From Vibrio hyugaensis (GTDB lineage Bacteria; Pseudomonadota; Gammaproteobacteria; Enterobacterales; Vibrionaceae): a stretch of 64,000 nt of DNA. Within the stretch, counting starts at the first letter, position 1. Every line of letters starts with the position of its first letter. Below, piece by piece: positions 1 through 11,186 of the stretch. The stretch is taken from NCBI RefSeq assembly GCF_002906655.1, contig NZ_CP025795.1, positions 1,240,001-1,304,000 on the forward strand, given 5' to 3'. Position numbers and translations under genes: made by a program. The notes beneath the pieces were generated by a model, which saw nothing but the letters and a program-made list of their open reading frames with translations, had not been told where the DNA came from and searched no databases.

Positions 1-1293
1 CGAGAAGGCTATGAGGCATTTGAAGCACGAACGGGTTTAACTGCGCTTAAAATCGACGTTGAGCGTATCACGTGGAAACGTGTTATGGACCATAACGATC
101 GCGCACTGCGTATGGTGAAAATTGGTCTGAACGAAGAAGGTAAAACCATTAACGGTTTTGAGCGTGATGAAGGGTTTGATATCTCTGCCGCTTCCGAGCT
201 GATGGCGATACTCGCGCTTGCAAAAGATTTAAACGACTTACGCCAGCGTATAGGTCGGATTGTTGTCGCTTACAACTTAGAAGGCAAACCGATTACAACG
301 GAAGACCTACAAGTCGCAGGAGCTATGGCTGTCACATTAAAAGACACCATTGCCCCAACACTCATGCAAACGTTGGAAGGTGTACCTACGTTAATTCACG
401 CTGGCCCTTTTGCCAACATAGCCCATGGCAATTCCTCTATCATTGCCGATCAAATTGCACTAAAACTTTCTAGTTACGTTGTCACTGAAGCAGGTTTTGG
501 TTCTGATATGGGTTTCGAGAAAGCATGCAATATTAAAGCTTCGGCTGCGAATCGAGCCCCGGACTGTGTGGTGATCGTAGCAACACTCCGGGGCTTAAAA
601 GCCAATTCGGGTCATTATGATCTTCGCCCAGGCATGGCGATTCCGGATTCAATCTTTAACCCTGACCAAGCCGCATTGGAAGCAGGATTTGAAAACCTAA
701 AATGGCATATTAACAATGTCCACAAATATGGTATTCCTGCGGTCGTCGCCATTAACCAATTCCCTCAAGATTCGTTAGAAGAACTTAGTGAGTTGAAATC
801 ATTGGTTAAGCGTTTCAATCCGGATGTAAAAGTGGCCGTGAGCACGGCATTTGGCCAAGGGGGTGAAGGCACGATTGAGTTGGCGCAACATGTTGTTGAA
901 GCCTGTGAGCAACCCTCATCATTCCGTCCCCTTTACACGCCAGAACAGCCCCTAAAAGAAAAATTGATGGTAGTGTGTGAAGCGGGTTATGGGGCGTCAA
1001 CCATCGACATGAGCGAGCAAGCCAAGAAACAATTAGCACACTTTGAAGCACTCGGCTTTGATAACCTAGCGGTCTGTATTGCTAAGACACCATTGTCGAT
1101 CACAACCGACTCTGCCATTAAAGCGGCACCAAGTGGCTTCAGCGTGCCAATTCGAGAACTGCGTTTGTGCGCAGGGGCTGGCTTTGTTTACGCGCTTTCA
1201 GGTAATGTTATGACCATGCCAGGCTTACCAGATAAACCAGCATTTATGAATTTGGACCTTGATGATCAAGGCAATATTATCGGCCTTTCTTAA
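1..1293 (+). CDS. fhs: Formate-tetrahydrofolate ligase, C-terminal part (5' end outside window)
   Basis: Catalyses ATP-dependent formation of 10-formyltetrahydrofolate from formate and THF in the cytoplasm, feeding one-carbon metabolism. The reading frame is open from base 1, so the 430 residues seen are only the C-terminal part; the family is usually about 550-580 residues. Family hallmarks include the stretches around [14 protein letters not shown] and [16 protein letters not shown], and the C-terminal segment with [11 protein letters not shown]. The in-frame ATG at 85 is internal, since the codons before it already read as family sequence. A hairpin terminator follows at once. It fits the one-carbon theme of the glycine-cleavage cluster further on, but it is not adjacent to it. 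The assignment is firm. Confidence 0.95.
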   Translation, partial: REGYEAFEARTGLTALKIDVERITWKRVMDHNDRALRMVKIGLNEEGKTINGFERDEGFDISAASELMAILALAKDLNDLRQRIGRIVVAYNLEGKPITTEDLQVAGAMAVTLKDTIAPTLMQTLEGVPTLIHAGPFANIAHGNSSIIADQIALKLSSYVVTEAGFGSDMGFEKACNIKASAANRAPDCVVIVATLRGLKANSGHYDLRPGMAIPDSIFNPDQAALEAGFENLKWHINNVHKYGIPAVVAINQFPQDSLEELSELKSLVKRFNPDVKVAVSTAFGQGGEGTIELAQHVVEACEQPSSFRPLYTPEQPLKEKLMVVCEAGYGASTIDMSEQAKKQLAHFEALGFDNLAVCIAKTPLSITTDSAIKAAPSGFSVPIRELRLCAGAGFVYALSGNVMTMPGLPDKPAFMNLDLDDQGNIIGLS

Positions 1294-1315
1294 GGTATGC
1301 GAATTTAAAAATATA

Positions 1316-1342
1316 ATGGGAGTGTTCAACACTCCTATTTTT
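1316..1342 (+). terminator. Rho-independent terminator after fhs
   Basis: A 7-bp perfect stem GGAGTGT/ACACTCC (1319-1325 and 1329-1335) with a 3-base loop is followed by TATTTTT. It lies 25 bases after the fhs stop. Confidence 0.8.
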
Positions 1343-1648
1343 CCATTTATTCCTCTTAATCCTCTGTTTTTAAATAGCTTTACAGTGTAAACCAACACCA
1401 AGGTACTACTTCCACACCTCCCTTTCACCAATATAGTGCACGGTATATTCCTTAACTCCCTAATATAGTGCAACCAACCTTCCATTTTGTTCAAAGCGCA
1501 TTGATTCTATTAGAAAAATTCTGTGGCTCGAATCTTGTAATGCGTTATGTAGCATTACATAACGTCAAATATAAGCACGCGAGCAGTTGGCTAACTCCTC
1601 AGGCTTATCGCTGCTTCAGGACACGAAGAACAAGGGAAAGGGAATATT
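1343..1648 (+). promoter_or_regulatory. glgC leader with two overlapping inverted repeats
   Basis: This 306-base gap holds no convincing gene. At 1536-1564 two perfect inverted repeats overlap and exclude each other. TGTAATGC (1536-1543) pairs with GCATTACA (1552-1559), while CGTTATGTA (1543-1551) pairs with TACATAACG (1556-1564). Such an arrangement could be a regulator site or a pair of alternative RNA hairpins. The glgC ribosome-binding site (AAGGGA, about 1638-1643) is at its right end. The function is inferred only. Confidence 0.45.
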
Positions 1649-2863
1649 ATGCAAGATGCACTCGCCGTAATTTTAGCTGGAGGAATGGGGTCTCGACTCA
1701 GTCCATTGACCGATGATAGGGCAAAGCCTGCGGTCCCCTTTGGAGGAAAATACCGAATCATCGACTTTACGCTAACTAATTGTCTTCATTCAGGTTTAAG
1801 AAAGATATTAGTTCTCACTCAATACAAATCCCATTCATTACAAAAACACTTAAGAGATGGGTGGTCCGTTTTTAATCCCGAACTTGGTGAGTACATTACC
1901 GCTGTCCCACCCCAAATGCGCAAAGGTGGTGCATGGTACGAAGGCACTGCGGACGCTATTTACCACAACATGTGGCTTCTCGACCGTAATGATGCCAAGT
2001 ACGTCGTCGTTCTATCCGGCGACCATATCTATCGAATGGACTACGCGGCAATGCTCGAAGAGCATAAATCGAACGGAGCAAAACTAACTGTAGCTTGTAT
2101 GGATGTTCCTGTAGAAGAAGCAACCGCTTTTGGTGTGATGGGAACAAATGAAAGTGGTTTGGTGCAGTCTTTCATCGAGAAACCAGAAAGCCCACCTACT
2201 CTGCCTGATGATCCGACACAGAGTCTCGCATCGATGGGAATTTACATCTTCAATATGGATGTATTGCAAGAGGCTCTCGAACAAGACTCGCAACTCGAAG
2301 AGTCGAGCCACGATTTTGGTAAAGATATCATTCCTAAGCTCATTGATACCGAGTCGGTTTACGCGTACAAATTTTGTGGCAGCAAAGGCCGGGTTGACAA
2401 AGACTGCTATTGGCGCGATGTGGGTACGATTGACTCTTTCTATGAAGCAAATATGGATTTGTTAGAACCCGTTCCACCGATGAACTTGTACCAACCCAAT
2501 TGGGCCATTCGAACCTATGAAGCCCAATTTCCACCAGCACGAACCGTTTCTTCTGCTACTGGCAATGAGGGTATTTTCATTAACTCAATCATTGCTAATG
2601 GCGTCATAAACTCTGGTGGCTCTGTTCAGCATTCTGTTATTGCATCTAACGTGCGTATTCAAGACAGCGCAACGGTCGTGGACAGCATTATTTTTGATGA
2701 TGTTGAAGTAGGCGAAGGCTGCCAACTCGTGAACTGTATTATCGATAAACATGTTTGCATCCCACCACACACTCAAATCGGTATGAACAAGATCGAGGAT
2801 GCAAAGCGATTCCACGTATCGGAAAAAGGCATCGTGGTTATCCCTGAGGGGTATGAATTCTAA
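1649..2863 (+). CDS. glgC: Glucose-1-phosphate adenylyltransferase
   Basis: Makes ADP-glucose from glucose-1-phosphate and ATP, the committed step of bacterial glycogen synthesis. The 404 residues match the usual length. The nucleotidyl-transferase signature [11 protein letters not shown] lies at about residues 11-21, followed by [16 protein letters not shown]. The sugar-nucleotide part ends near residue 290, and a left-handed beta-helix of hexapeptide-like repeats follows ([20 protein letters not shown] and on). The start is set by ATG 1649 with AAGGGA eight bases upstream. It stands alone: no other glycogen gene is in the window. A strong bidirectional terminator separates it from the convergent chitinase gene. 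Confidence 0.95.
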   Translation: MQDALAVILAGGMGSRLSPLTDDRAKPAVPFGGKYRIIDFTLTNCLHSGLRKILVLTQYKSHSLQKHLRDGWSVFNPELGEYITAVPPQMRKGGAWYEGTADAIYHNMWLLDRNDAKYVVVLSGDHIYRMDYAAMLEEHKSNGAKLTVACMDVPVEEATAFGVMGTNESGLVQSFIEKPESPPTLPDDPTQSLASMGIYIFNMDVLQEALEQDSQLEESSHDFGKDIIPKLIDTESVYAYKFCGSKGRVDKDCYWRDVGTIDSFYEANMDLLEPVPPMNLYQPNWAIRTYEAQFPPARTVSSATGNEGIFINSIIANGVINSGGSVQHSVIASNVRIQDSATVVDSIIFDDVEVGEGCQLVNCIIDKHVCIPPHTQIGMNKIEDAKRFHVSEKGIVVIPEGYEF

Positions 2864-2904
2864 CTGACTCGCCATTGGTAACACTATTAATCTCCCATAA
2901 TAAA

Positions 2905-2930
2905 AAGCGCGCGATTTACATCGCGCGCTT
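2905..2930. terminator. Bidirectional terminator between glgC and chitinase
   Basis: An 11-bp perfect stem AAGCGCGCGAT/ATCGCGCGCTT with a TTAC loop sits between the convergent glgC and chitinase genes, with an A-run on the left side that gives a U-run for the minus-strand transcript. Confidence 0.8.
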
Positions 2931-2952
2931 CCCCATAACCGATTAAAACGGA

Positions 2953-5900
2953 TTAGATGTTACATACTGTCGCCCAGCTACCATCGCTACCTGGCTCAGA
3001 TGCTGTCCACCAATTTGCTTGGTACACCACACCATTGTGAATCACTTTATCACCTTGGTTTGCGTGGCTTGGGTTACCTTGCCAATCTGTTTGTGGAAGA
3101 TCTGGGTAAGTAACTAGACCCGCAGTGTCACAAGTACCCGGCTCAGTACCACCACCGCCAGTGCCAGAGTTTAGGTCACCAATTGGTAGGTCTGGTTGCT
3201 CGAACTTAAACGCGAACTCTTTACCGCCAGAAATCACCGTGTAATTAGCAGGGCCAGAGATTGGTAGGTAGTAAACCATATCAAGCTCGTAAGTGCCGCC
3301 CGCTGGTAGATCTTTCCATGCTGGTAGAGAGAAGGATACGCGGTGCATTACGCCATCCAAACCGCCGATGTTGTTTGCACGAGTATGACCAGAAGCAATC
3401 ACACTTAGACCGCCGCCAGACTGATCTTTCGCATTATCTGGTGCAGATACAGGAATATCGAACTGGAATTCTGTACCACCAGGGATAGCTTGACCAGTGT
3501 TGTTTGTGAACGTGATCTTAGGGTTAATTGGGTAGTTCTGGTCACCAACTTTGAAACCACCGACACTGACTGCAATATCTACAGCTTCCGTTGGGAGAGC
3601 ACCTGTCGCGATCTTGTTACCGTAAGGCGTTGCAGACTTAAACTTGTCGTAAATCGCTTTAGTCATAGTGTTACCCATGTGGTACTCACCATTGCCCGCC
3701 GCACAAGCCTGTTCTGTAGCATCGATTGCAGTACGGTTGCCATTTGCGTCTAGTACATAACAGTTGTAGTCACCTGCCAGTTCCCAGAACATAATGCCAC
3801 CGATTTCTTTGTCGATAACGTAGTCCGCTTTCACTTGTACAGACGCTTTATCTTCTGTCGATAGGAAAACGCTCTTCTCAGCATTCCATAGCCATGGTGC
3901 AACCGCAACATCATCATAGTGACGAGTGTAAGAACCAACAAACTTGTCCGTTGGATCGTTCACAGGGTCTAGGCCGTAAGCTTGAGCGTAAGAACCCCAA
4001 ATACCTTTCTCTAGGTTCTTCGCATGCCACATTGGGTTTGAACCTGCACCCATTTCGTTGCCTTTAGGGTCAGTGTCATGCCACATGTTATCGATACCGA
4101 TAGCGCCGTGACCACAATTGTTCTTCTCACCCTCACCAGTGCCAGGAGCACATTCAGATTGGTTAGGAAGTGCTGCTCGGCCCCATAGGCCATTATCACC
4201 ACCTGTTACACCTTGCCAACCACGAGTGTAGTAAGGAACACCGATGTTAATTCGACCTGCTGGCATAGAACCACGGAAGTAGTGATACGCCCAGTCAGTA
4301 TTCAAGTAGCCGATACCACCGTATGCCGCCGTGCCGTATACGTTCCACTGTGCCAACTCAGAATCTTTACCAGTGTCGTACAAGGCAGCGTTGTGACCAA
4401 CGTGATCATTCCAAGCACCGTGCAAGTCGTAGGTCATGATGTTTACGTAATCGAGGTACTTAGTAACGTCGAACGTTTCCATACCACGCAGTAAGTAACC
4501 AGAAGAAGGCGCCGCGATTGTTAGCATGTAGTGGATGCCGTCTTGCGAAGAAGCCGCATCTAATTTCTCACGTAGAACTTTCATCAGCTCTTGGTAAGAT
4601 GCCCATAAGTAAGCACGACGTGGTTCCATGAAGTCTTTATCGTAAGGGTTACCAGCACCCGCCATTGACGTTGGGTACTCGTAGTCGATATCTAGACCAT
4701 CAAACTTGTAGGTACGCATCATTTCAACGGCAGACGTTGCAAACTTCTCGATACCAGCATGGTTGATAGAGCCATCAGCATTGGTCGTCATGGTGTAGAA
4801 ACCACCGTCAGCAACACGATTACCATCAGCACCGAAGTGACCGCCGGTTTCAGCCCAACCACCAATTGAAATTAGCGTCTTAACATCGTGTTTTTGCTTA
4901 TAAGTTGCAAGTGCGCCGAAGTGACCTTTAAAGCCCAGTGCTGGGTCAACTTCAACACCTGGCCATGTTTTACCTGTTGCTGGGTTAGTTGGATCTGTTA
5001 CATCGCCCACATTCACTTTACCGTCTGAGCCAATGCTCACGAACGCGTAATTAATGTGTGTTAGCTGATCCCAAGGAATGTCTTTCACTAAGTATGCAGC
5101 TTGCGGGTCATCCCCACTACGCCAGCTTGTGAAGTAACCGATAACACGACGCGGGTGATCTGTACCCATTAGTTCACGACCATCTTCATCGTAAATAGTA
5201 CAGTAAGGAACGTCGACACCTGCCGTTTGATACAGACCATCTGGACGACAGTTTGAAGTAGCCGCACCGCCATTAATCACTAACGATACAAGAGAAGAGT
5301 CTGTTGTCGCACCAGCATCGTCTGTCGCTTTCGCGTAAATTGAGACGTTGCCTGCCGTTGCTGCAGTAAAGTCAACCGAATAAGGAGCAGCAGTTGCTGT
5401 ACCAATCAGCGTACCTGCTGCGAAGAATTCCACTTTCGCAACCGCACCGTCAGCATCAGCTGCATTTGCAGTCACCGTTACCGTACCACCAAGATCCACA
5501 GTCGTTGCAGAGAGCGCTACGTCAACGGTTGGTGCTTCATTACCAGGCTGACCGGCGTTAACAGTAAGGGTTACAGCACTTGCCGCACTCACTGCGTTTT
5601 TATCATCGTAAGCTTTCGTTGAGAATTCATGCGCGCCTTCAGTCGCCGTCCATGATGCTGTGAAAGGTGCTGCAGTTGACGTACCCACTAGAGCGCCATC
5701 AACAAAGAATTCAACTTTACTGATGGTTCCATCCGTATCTGCCGCATCCGCAGCAAGAGTAACAACATCACCTGCTGTAATTGAAGCCGACGCAGAAGGT
5801 GAAGTTAATGAAACTGTCGGAACTTCATTCACTGGTGGGTCAATTGGGCCACCATCACAAGCGCCAAGGTTTTCCCACTCCCCCCATTGACCGGACTGTG

Positions 5901-6111
5901 CAGGGTTGTTGTTTTGCGTCCAGTAGCGCGCTTTGTATGCGCTGTTTTCGTGTTGAACTTGGTCACCGCCATTGTAAACCTTTGACGAATCCCAAGCCGC
6001 TAACGGCGTACAATCAACGGCTGCATAGCTGTTGAAGGCCATTAGACAAGATGCAGTTAACGTACTGAGTGTAAATACACTCTTTACTGCTTTCCCGTTT
6101 CTAAGGTGCAT
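2953..6111 (-). CDS. Secreted multidomain GH18 chitinase
   Basis: Extracellular endochitinase of 1052 residues. Domain order from the N terminus: signal peptide (about 1-30, ending near NSYAA); a CBM5/12 chitin-binding module (about 33-86); two Ig-like repeats carrying the VEFF motif (about 95-185 and 192-280); the GH18 catalytic barrel (about 320-780); an immunoglobulin-like C-terminal domain (about 830-960); and a final CBM5/12 module (about 985-1050). The GH18 active-site motif DGLDIDYE is at residues 471-478, so the catalytic Glu is present. ATG 6111 is preferred over the upstream codon at 6147 because AAGGAAGAG precedes it and the signal peptide follows directly. It is longer than the roughly 850-residue ChiA-type Vibrio enzymes because of the repeated Ig-like domains. 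Confidence 0.93.
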   Translation of the reverse strand: MHLRNGKAVKSVFTLSTLTASCLMAFNSYAAVDCTPLAAWDSSKVYNGGDQVQHENSAYKARYWTQNNNPAQSGQWGEWENLGACDGGPIDPPVNEVPTVSLTSPSASASITAGDVVTLAADAADTDGTISKVEFFVDGALVGTSTAAPFTASWTATEGAHEFSTKAYDDKNAVSAASAVTLTVNAGQPGNEAPTVDVALSATTVDLGGTVTVTANAADADGAVAKVEFFAAGTLIGTATAAPYSVDFTAATAGNVSIYAKATDDAGATTDSSLVSLVINGGAATSNCRPDGLYQTAGVDVPYCTIYDEDGRELMGTDHPRRVIGYFTSWRSGDDPQAAYLVKDIPWDQLTHINYAFVSIGSDGKVNVGDVTDPTNPATGKTWPGVEVDPALGFKGHFGALATYKQKHDVKTLISIGGWAETGGHFGADGNRVADGGFYTMTTNADGSINHAGIEKFATSAVEMMRTYKFDGLDIDYEYPTSMAGAGNPYDKDFMEPRRAYLWASYQELMKVLREKLDAASSQDGIHYMLTIAAPSSGYLLRGMETFDVTKYLDYVNIMTYDLHGAWNDHVGHNAALYDTGKDSELAQWNVYGTAAYGGIGYLNTDWAYHYFRGSMPAGRINIGVPYYTRGWQGVTGGDNGLWGRAALPNQSECAPGTGEGEKNNCGHGAIGIDNMWHDTDPKGNEMGAGSNPMWHAKNLEKGIWGSYAQAYGLDPVNDPTDKFVGSYTRHYDDVAVAPWLWNAEKSVFLSTEDKASVQVKADYVIDKEIGGIMFWELAGDYNCYVLDANGNRTAIDATEQACAAGNGEYHMGNTMTKAIYDKFKSATPYGNKIATGALPTEAVDIAVSVGGFKVGDQNYPINPKITFTNNTGQAIPGGTEFQFDIPVSAPDNAKDQSGGGLSVIASGHTRANNIGGLDGVMHRVSFSLPAWKDLPAGGTYELDMVYYLPISGPANYTVISGGKEFAFKFEQPDLPIGDLNSGTGGGGTEPGTCDTAGLVTYPDLPQTDWQGNPSHANQGDKVIHNGVVYQANWWTASEPGSDGSWATVCNI

Positions 6112-6389
6112 ATTGCTCTTCCTTAAGTTATTGTTAGTACAATACAAAATACGCTTTAAATACTGCGCATCATTACTTTTGTTTCGACGTAAAATAACTT
6201 AAGTACAAGTACAGAGTTTCACACTAAGAATTTATAGATTTTCAGCAACACCTCTCAAGAATCCACTAAAACTTTGCAACGAATGACATCTTATTTTGCA
6301 CCGATAACTAATTTTATTACTCAAATAAATATATCGATCGCAAATAATTAAAAAACACAAAAAAAGTCCTAATTTTGAAATAAAGATCA

Positions 6390-7271
6390 CTAAGCCTTTG
6401 TTGATCTTGGCGTTTCGTTAAAGTGCCGCTTGTACTCACGACTAAACTGAGAAGGACTGCTATAGCCCACTTGTCTCGCGGCGTCATTCACTCTTCTTCC
6501 TTCAAGCTGAATCAATTCACGAGCTTTGTTTAAACGCACCTTTTTGATGTATTGCAAAGGCGATTCTAGAGTCACACTTCTAAACGCTTGGTGGAATGCA
6601 GAGACACTCATGTTCGCTTCTTCCGCCAAGGTTTGTACATTGAGTTGTTCGTGGTATTCCTGATGAACGCGGTTTAATGCTTTTGCAACCCTCGCATACG
6701 ACCCCTCTTGATGTGCGAGCTCAAAAAGAACATGGCCGGATTCACTCACCAAAGTACGGTAGACGATCTCTTCTAGAAGCATGTCGCCAAGCATCGCGAC
6801 TTCAAGATCGTTACACAATGCCTTCATTAGGCGTTTGCACGCATCCAGCATCTGATCGTTCATACGAACCGATTTCAACCCACAACGAGCAGTGTCCTCA
6901 CAAGTATTACTGAAGTGTTGCGACTCCAGTTTTTTGACCAACTTTTGAAGCATGGCGGGAGAAATATCAATGGAAATACCCAACAAAGGCTCGTCGTTAA
7001 CAGAAATTGCTTCGCACTCAAGTGGCATAGGCACGCCTACAACCAAATAATCGTCAGGGCCATAACGTACTGGCGTTTGGCCAATATGAATATTCTTGTA
7101 ACCTTGCCCTAAAACAATAATCCCTGATTGATAAACAAAAGGTTGACGATTATTGCCTTTGCTACTGCGATAAAACCACACACCATCAATGGCGGTTTCT
7201 TTAATGCCTTCTAAATCATCTAAACCATATTTAGTCGCGTACTGCTGCATGATCTCAGCAAGTGTCTTCAT
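6390..7271 (-). CDS. AraC-family transcriptional regulator (YqhC-like)
   Basis: DNA-binding regulator of 293 residues. The N-terminal cupin-like AraC_N region (about 20-180) is followed by a double helix-turn-helix (about 195-290) with the typical QVGYSSPSQFSREYKRHF segment. ATG 7271 is chosen because TTGGAGTG lies about 7 bases upstream. It is divergent from the aldehyde reductase gene, the same arrangement as yqhC-yqhD in enterobacteria, where the regulator senses aldehydes and activates the reductase. The same role is inferred here. Confidence 0.85.
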   Translation of the reverse strand: MKTLAEIMQQYATKYGLDDLEGIKETAIDGVWFYRSSKGNNRQPFVYQSGIIVLGQGYKNIHIGQTPVRYGPDDYLVVGVPMPLECEAISVNDEPLLGISIDISPAMLQKLVKKLESQHFSNTCEDTARCGLKSVRMNDQMLDACKRLMKALCNDLEVAMLGDMLLEEIVYRTLVSESGHVLFELAHQEGSYARVAKALNRVHQEYHEQLNVQTLAEEANMSVSAFHQAFRSVTLESPLQYIKKVRLNKARELIQLEGRRVNDAARQVGYSSPSQFSREYKRHFNETPRSTKA

Positions 7272-7452
7272 CTTGTCACTCCAATAGTTATGCACGCACT
7301 ATACTTGGAGTTCCGATTACAGTTCCAGCACAAGAACGGTATATTTGTAGAAATAGGCAATAAATTTGCAGAAATCGGTCTACTCAGCGCCGTTAACGCA
7401 TACTAATATGCATGTATTAACCATCCTCACATTGGAAGCAAGAGGTCTAATA

Positions 7453-8601
7453 ATGAACTTTTCATACGTCAACCCTACTCAAATCTTCTTTGGCCAAGGC
7501 CAAATTGCCGCAATCAAAGATGCAATCCCTGCAGACCAAAAAGTACTGGTGATCTACGGTGGCGGTTCTATTAAAAAGAACGGCGTGTATGACCAAGTTG
7601 CACAAGCACTTGAAGGTCGCGAGTGGCTTGAATTCTCAGGCGTAGAGCCAAACCCAACGAAAGAAACCTTGGATAAAGCGGTAGCGACCGTTAAAGAGCA
7701 GAATGTTGATTTTATTCTTGCTGTTGGTGGTGGCTCAGTAATTGATGGTTCTAAATACGTTGCAGCTGCGGCTAAGTACGATGGTGATGGCTGGGACATC
7801 ATGGTAGGTAAACACCAAGTAACAGAAGCAACACCACTCGCAGCTATTTTGACACTGCCTGCAACAGGTTCCGAGTCAAATATGGGCGCGGTAATCACGA
7901 AGAAAGAAACGCAAGATAAATTGGCGTTCTTAGCACCTGTAGTTCAACCGAAGTTTGCAGTTCTTGACCCAGACGTAATGAAGACCCTGCCAGAGCGTCA
8001 GCTTATCAACGGTCTTGTGGATGCATGGGTTCACGTTTGTGAGCAATACCTAACATTACCAACAGGCGCAATGGTTCAAGACGGCTATGCAGAAGCGCTA
8101 CTTAAAAACCTAAAAGTACTCGGCGATCAGTTCGCAGAACGTGATAACGACCAATGGCGTGCGAACCTAATGTGGACAGCAAACCAAGCATTGAACGGCC
8201 TTATTGGTAGTGGCGTTCCACAAGACTGGGCGACTCACATGATTGGTCACGAACTAACTGCGCTTTGGCACGTAGACCACGCACGCTCACTAGCGATCAT
8301 CCAACCATCGCTACTTCGTAACCAAATGCAGTTCAAACGCCCTAAGCTTGAGCAAATGGGTCGTAACGTATTTGGCTTATCAGAAAGTGAAGATTTGGCA
8401 GAACGCACGATTCAAGCCATCGAAGCTTTCTATCATCAGCTAGACGTAGCAACTCAACTTGAAGGTTACGGTGATGATCGTGAAGCCGCTATTGACTCAG
8501 TAATTGCACAGCTATCAAAGCACGGCATGACCGTTCTTGGCGAGAACCAAGCGATTGACCTAGAAAACAGTCGTAAGATCCTAGATCTCGCCGTAGCATA
8601 A
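7453..8601 (+). CDS. yqhD: Iron-containing alcohol dehydrogenase / aldehyde reductase, YqhD-like
   Basis: A group III metal-dependent dehydrogenase of 382 residues that probably reduces a broad range of aldehydes with NADPH. The cofactor motif AVGGGSVIDGSK is at about residues 92-103. Metal ligands are visible as Asp in LVDAWVH and His in HMIGHELTALWHVDHARS. The start at ATG 7453 is preceded by AGAGGT; the upstream in-frame codons at 7366-7452 look like untranslated leader. It is divergent from an AraC regulator that probably controls it. A strong terminator follows. Confidence 0.88.
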   Translation: MNFSYVNPTQIFFGQGQIAAIKDAIPADQKVLVIYGGGSIKKNGVYDQVAQALEGREWLEFSGVEPNPTKETLDKAVATVKEQNVDFILAVGGGSVIDGSKYVAAAAKYDGDGWDIMVGKHQVTEATPLAAILTLPATGSESNMGAVITKKETQDKLAFLAPVVQPKFAVLDPDVMKTLPERQLINGLVDAWVHVCEQYLTLPTGAMVQDGYAEALLKNLKVLGDQFAERDNDQWRANLMWTANQALNGLIGSGVPQDWATHMIGHELTALWHVDHARSLAIIQPSLLRNQMQFKRPKLEQMGRNVFGLSESEDLAERTIQAIEAFYHQLDVATQLEGYGDDREAAIDSVIAQLSKHGMTVLGENQAIDLENSRKILDLAVA

Positions 8602-8633
8602 CGACCTGATCTATCAAATTTCTGCCTTTTTTA

Positions 8634-8672
8634 ACGGTATTGTGTCCGCGCAGACACAATACCGTTTTTTTA
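8634..8672 (+). terminator. Terminator after yqhD
   Basis: A 13-bp perfect stem (8634-8646 with 8653-8665) has a 6-base loop and runs into a T-tract of seven. Confidence 0.88.
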
Positions 8673-8866
8673 TGGTAATTTAGCCGCACACTGACAAATC
8701 GATATAAATTGAACTTTTCTGCTAAAAAAATAACAAATAGGCGATAGTTCGATGTTGTTATGTAAGCCGATGACCAAAAACAAACCAAGTGCTTACTAGT
8801 CGATGTGTCCATTTTTTGCTTGCTCATAAAAATGAGCGTTTAGTCGTCTATTCAAGAGTTAATCGT

Positions 8867-9505
8867 ATGTGGCTGATTGTCGTAGCTTGCGCGCTCATGC
8901 ATATCATCAGTATCAAGACTGGCCCTAAGTGGTTATTCTTTTTGACCAAACCGTTACCCATCACAGCAATGATTGGGATGCTAATGCTGTCTCCGGCAAG
9001 CCACCTCCCCTACACCCACTGGATCATTGGCGGTCTCTCATTGTCACTCATGGGTGACCTAATCTTAATGCACCCAAAAGACAAATTTGTTGCGGGCATT
9101 AAACTGTTTTGTCTTGCCCAAATTAGTTACGCTTTGGGCTTCATCAATATGGCAGCATGGCACTTCACACCTTGGTTGCCATTTGCCGTATTTGGCGTAG
9201 GCGTCTGTGCCTATTTCTTCTTTAAACCCGATTTGGGGAAAGAAAAGTGGTCGGTAGCTAGCTATATCTTTGTTTTGATGACAATGCTATGGATGGCGAT
9301 GGAGTACTACGCCAGTGGAAAGACCCAATCATCGGCCTTCGCGGTTCTCGGCAGTTTCATCTTCACTATGTCCGGAGTTGTCCTTGCCTTCGAACGATTT
9401 GGCAGTACATCGGTATTTTCGCGCCAAGTGGTGATGACAACCTACTACTCTGCACAGTTTCTTATCACTATGTCTGTCTTCGCAATTGTGATCCGTTTTC
9501 TCTAA
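8867..9505 (+). CDS. YhhN-family membrane protein (lysoplasmalogenase-like)
   Basis: A 212-residue integral membrane protein with about seven to eight hydrophobic segments. The conserved segment around GGLSLSLMGDLILMHPKDKFVAG (about residues 56-78) is typical of YhhN/TMEM86, a family that includes lysoplasmalogenases. The start is taken at ATG 8867 (MWLIVV), because the 26 codons upstream are not membrane-like and have no good ribosome-binding site. It is monocistronic. The substrate in bacteria is not known. Confidence 0.75.
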   Translation: MWLIVVACALMHIISIKTGPKWLFFLTKPLPITAMIGMLMLSPASHLPYTHWIIGGLSLSLMGDLILMHPKDKFVAGIKLFCLAQISYALGFINMAAWHFTPWLPFAVFGVGVCAYFFFKPDLGKEKWSVASYIFVLMTMLWMAMEYYASGKTQSSAFAVLGSFIFTMSGVVLAFERFGSTSVFSRQVVMTTYYSAQFLITMSVFAIVIRFL

Positions 9506-9631
9506 AACTGACTATATTATTGATTAGTTTTATCACGAGTTATTTGCTCACCAGTTGGACAGTTTATGCTTGATTAACAGGTGCAATACGGTTAATAACT
9601 TGTTATTGTAGAAAGAAATTTATTCTAAAAG

Positions 9632-10375
9632 TTGGCAGCCTTGAAAGAGAAAAATATCGTTGTTGAGTTCAGCGGCGTAAACAAGTGGTATGGTGAATAT
9701 CACGCCCTCAAAGACATTAATTTTTCAGTACATACCGGTGAAATCGTTGTTGTTTGCGGCCCTTCTGGCTCAGGAAAATCCACGCTAATCCGTTGCATCA
9801 ACCACTTAGAATCCATCCAAGAAGGTGAGCTCAGCGTCTTCGAACACCCTGCCAATTCTAAAGCACAAAAACCGGGTAAAGTCGGCATGGTATTTCAGCA
9901 CTTTCACCTGTTTCCACATCTCACGGTGTTAGAAAACCTCACTCTTGCCCCTATCCGCACGCTAAAGCTTTCTAAACAAGAAGCGGAAAAACGTGCAATT
10001 CATTATCTCAAGCGCGTTAACATCGAAGAACAAGCCAACAAATACCCAATTCAACTGTCTGGTGGTCAGCAGCAGCGTGTGGCTATCGCACGCTCGCTCT
10101 GTATGGAACCAGATTTACTGCTATTTGACGAGCCGACTTCGGCGCTCGATCCTGAAATGATCAACGAAGTGTTGGACGTGATGGTGGAGTTAGCACAAAG
10201 TGGCATGACCATGATTTGTGTAACGCACGAAATGGGATTCGCCAAAAAGGTCGCCAATCGAGTGGTCTTTATGGATGAAGGTGAAATCATCGAGATGAAC
10301 TCCCCTGTGGCACTTTTTGAGACACCGCAGCACCCTCGGACGCAGGCATTCTTAAATCAGATTCTGAGCTACTAA
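9632..10375 (+). CDS. Polar amino-acid ABC transporter, ATP-binding subunit
   Basis: ATPase that powers uptake of a polar amino acid (PAAT family, GlnQ/AapP-like). It has 247 residues. Walker [10 protein letters not shown] is at about 48-56, the signature LSGGQQQR at about 143-150, and Walker [14 protein letters not shown] at about 163-175; the H-loop is in VTHEMGF. The only plausible early start is TTG 9632, which has a weak ribosome-binding site; GTG codons a few residues in are alternatives. It is the first of four genes, with the permease following after only four bases. Confidence 0.92.
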   Translation: MAALKEKNIVVEFSGVNKWYGEYHALKDINFSVHTGEIVVVCGPSGSGKSTLIRCINHLESIQEGELSVFEHPANSKAQKPGKVGMVFQHFHLFPHLTVLENLTLAPIRTLKLSKQEAEKRAIHYLKRVNIEEQANKYPIQLSGGQQQRVAIARSLCMEPDLLLFDEPTSALDPEMINEVLDVMVELAQSGMTMICVTHEMGFAKKVANRVVFMDEGEIIEMNSPVALFETPQHPRTQAFLNQILSY

Positions 10376-10379
10376 ATAC

Positions 10380-11177
10380 ATGGTCTATAGAATCTTCAAA
10401 CCTGTCCTTCAAGCGTTACTACAAATCACTGTCCTTCTCATCGCTATCGCATGGGTATTAGATTCTGGTGCTCAAGCAATGGGGTATCAATGGCAGTGGG
10501 AACGTGTACCTGACTATATCGCCTTCTACGAAGATGGTGAGTGGTGGCCGGCAGAATTAATCGAAGGACTTATCGTCACGCTAAAGATTTCTGCGATTAG
10601 TCTATTCTTCACTTTAGTGATTGGATTGGTGACTGCGCTTTTAAGGCTTAGCGATTCCAAAGTTGGTAATGCGATTGGAACGACGTATGTCGAACTTATT
10701 CGTAATACGCCGCTACTGGTACAGATTTATCTACTCTACTTCGTCTTTGGTCCTGTCATTGGCTTGGATAGATTCAGCACCGCAGTCCTCGCATTGTCTT
10801 TATTCCAAGGAGCCTATACCGCCGAGATCTTCCGTGCTGGCTTAAACAGCATTCCAAAAGGTCAGTTTGAAGCTGCGAAGACATTAGGTTTATCGCCTTT
10901 CTTCGCCTACAAAGACGTCATACTTCCGCAAGTGTTGCAACGCACCTTGCCACCTTTGACGAATGAAGTGGTTTCTCTTATTAAAAACTCTTCAATTGTC
11001 AGCGTCATGGCAATCTTTGACTTAACGACCGAAGCGAGAAACATCGTATCGGAAACGGCCATGCCGTTTGAAATCTGGTTTAGCGTAGCAGCAATCTACC
11101 TTGCTCTTACACTATCACTTTCTGGCCTATCCGCTTGGCTAGAACACAAACTAGGAGCCAGTTGGCGCAAATTATAA
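10380..11177 (+). CDS. Polar amino-acid ABC transporter, permease
   Basis: Inner-membrane permease of 265 residues (HisM/GlnP type). It contains an N-terminal membrane anchor, five further hydrophobic segments, and the cytoplasmic EAA loop (EAAKTLGLSPFFAYKDVILPQ, with G at position 7) that docks the ATPase. The segment ELIRNTPLLVQIYLLYF is typical of this family. Its start lies four bases after the ATPase stop. It should pair with the second permease downstream to make a heterodimeric channel. Confidence 0.9.
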   Translation: MVYRIFKPVLQALLQITVLLIAIAWVLDSGAQAMGYQWQWERVPDYIAFYEDGEWWPAELIEGLIVTLKISAISLFFTLVIGLVTALLRLSDSKVGNAIGTTYVELIRNTPLLVQIYLLYFVFGPVIGLDRFSTAVLALSLFQGAYTAEIFRAGLNSIPKGQFEAAKTLGLSPFFAYKDVILPQVLQRTLPPLTNEVVSLIKNSSIVSVMAIFDLTTEARNIVSETAMPFEIWFSVAAIYLALTLSLSGLSAWLEHKLGASWRKL

Positions 11178-11186
11178 GGAGATAAC

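Noticed and set aside
1225..1716. Small open frames in the gap between fhs and glgC
   Set aside because: They run through the terminator and inverted repeats, have no start signals and show no protein-like pattern.
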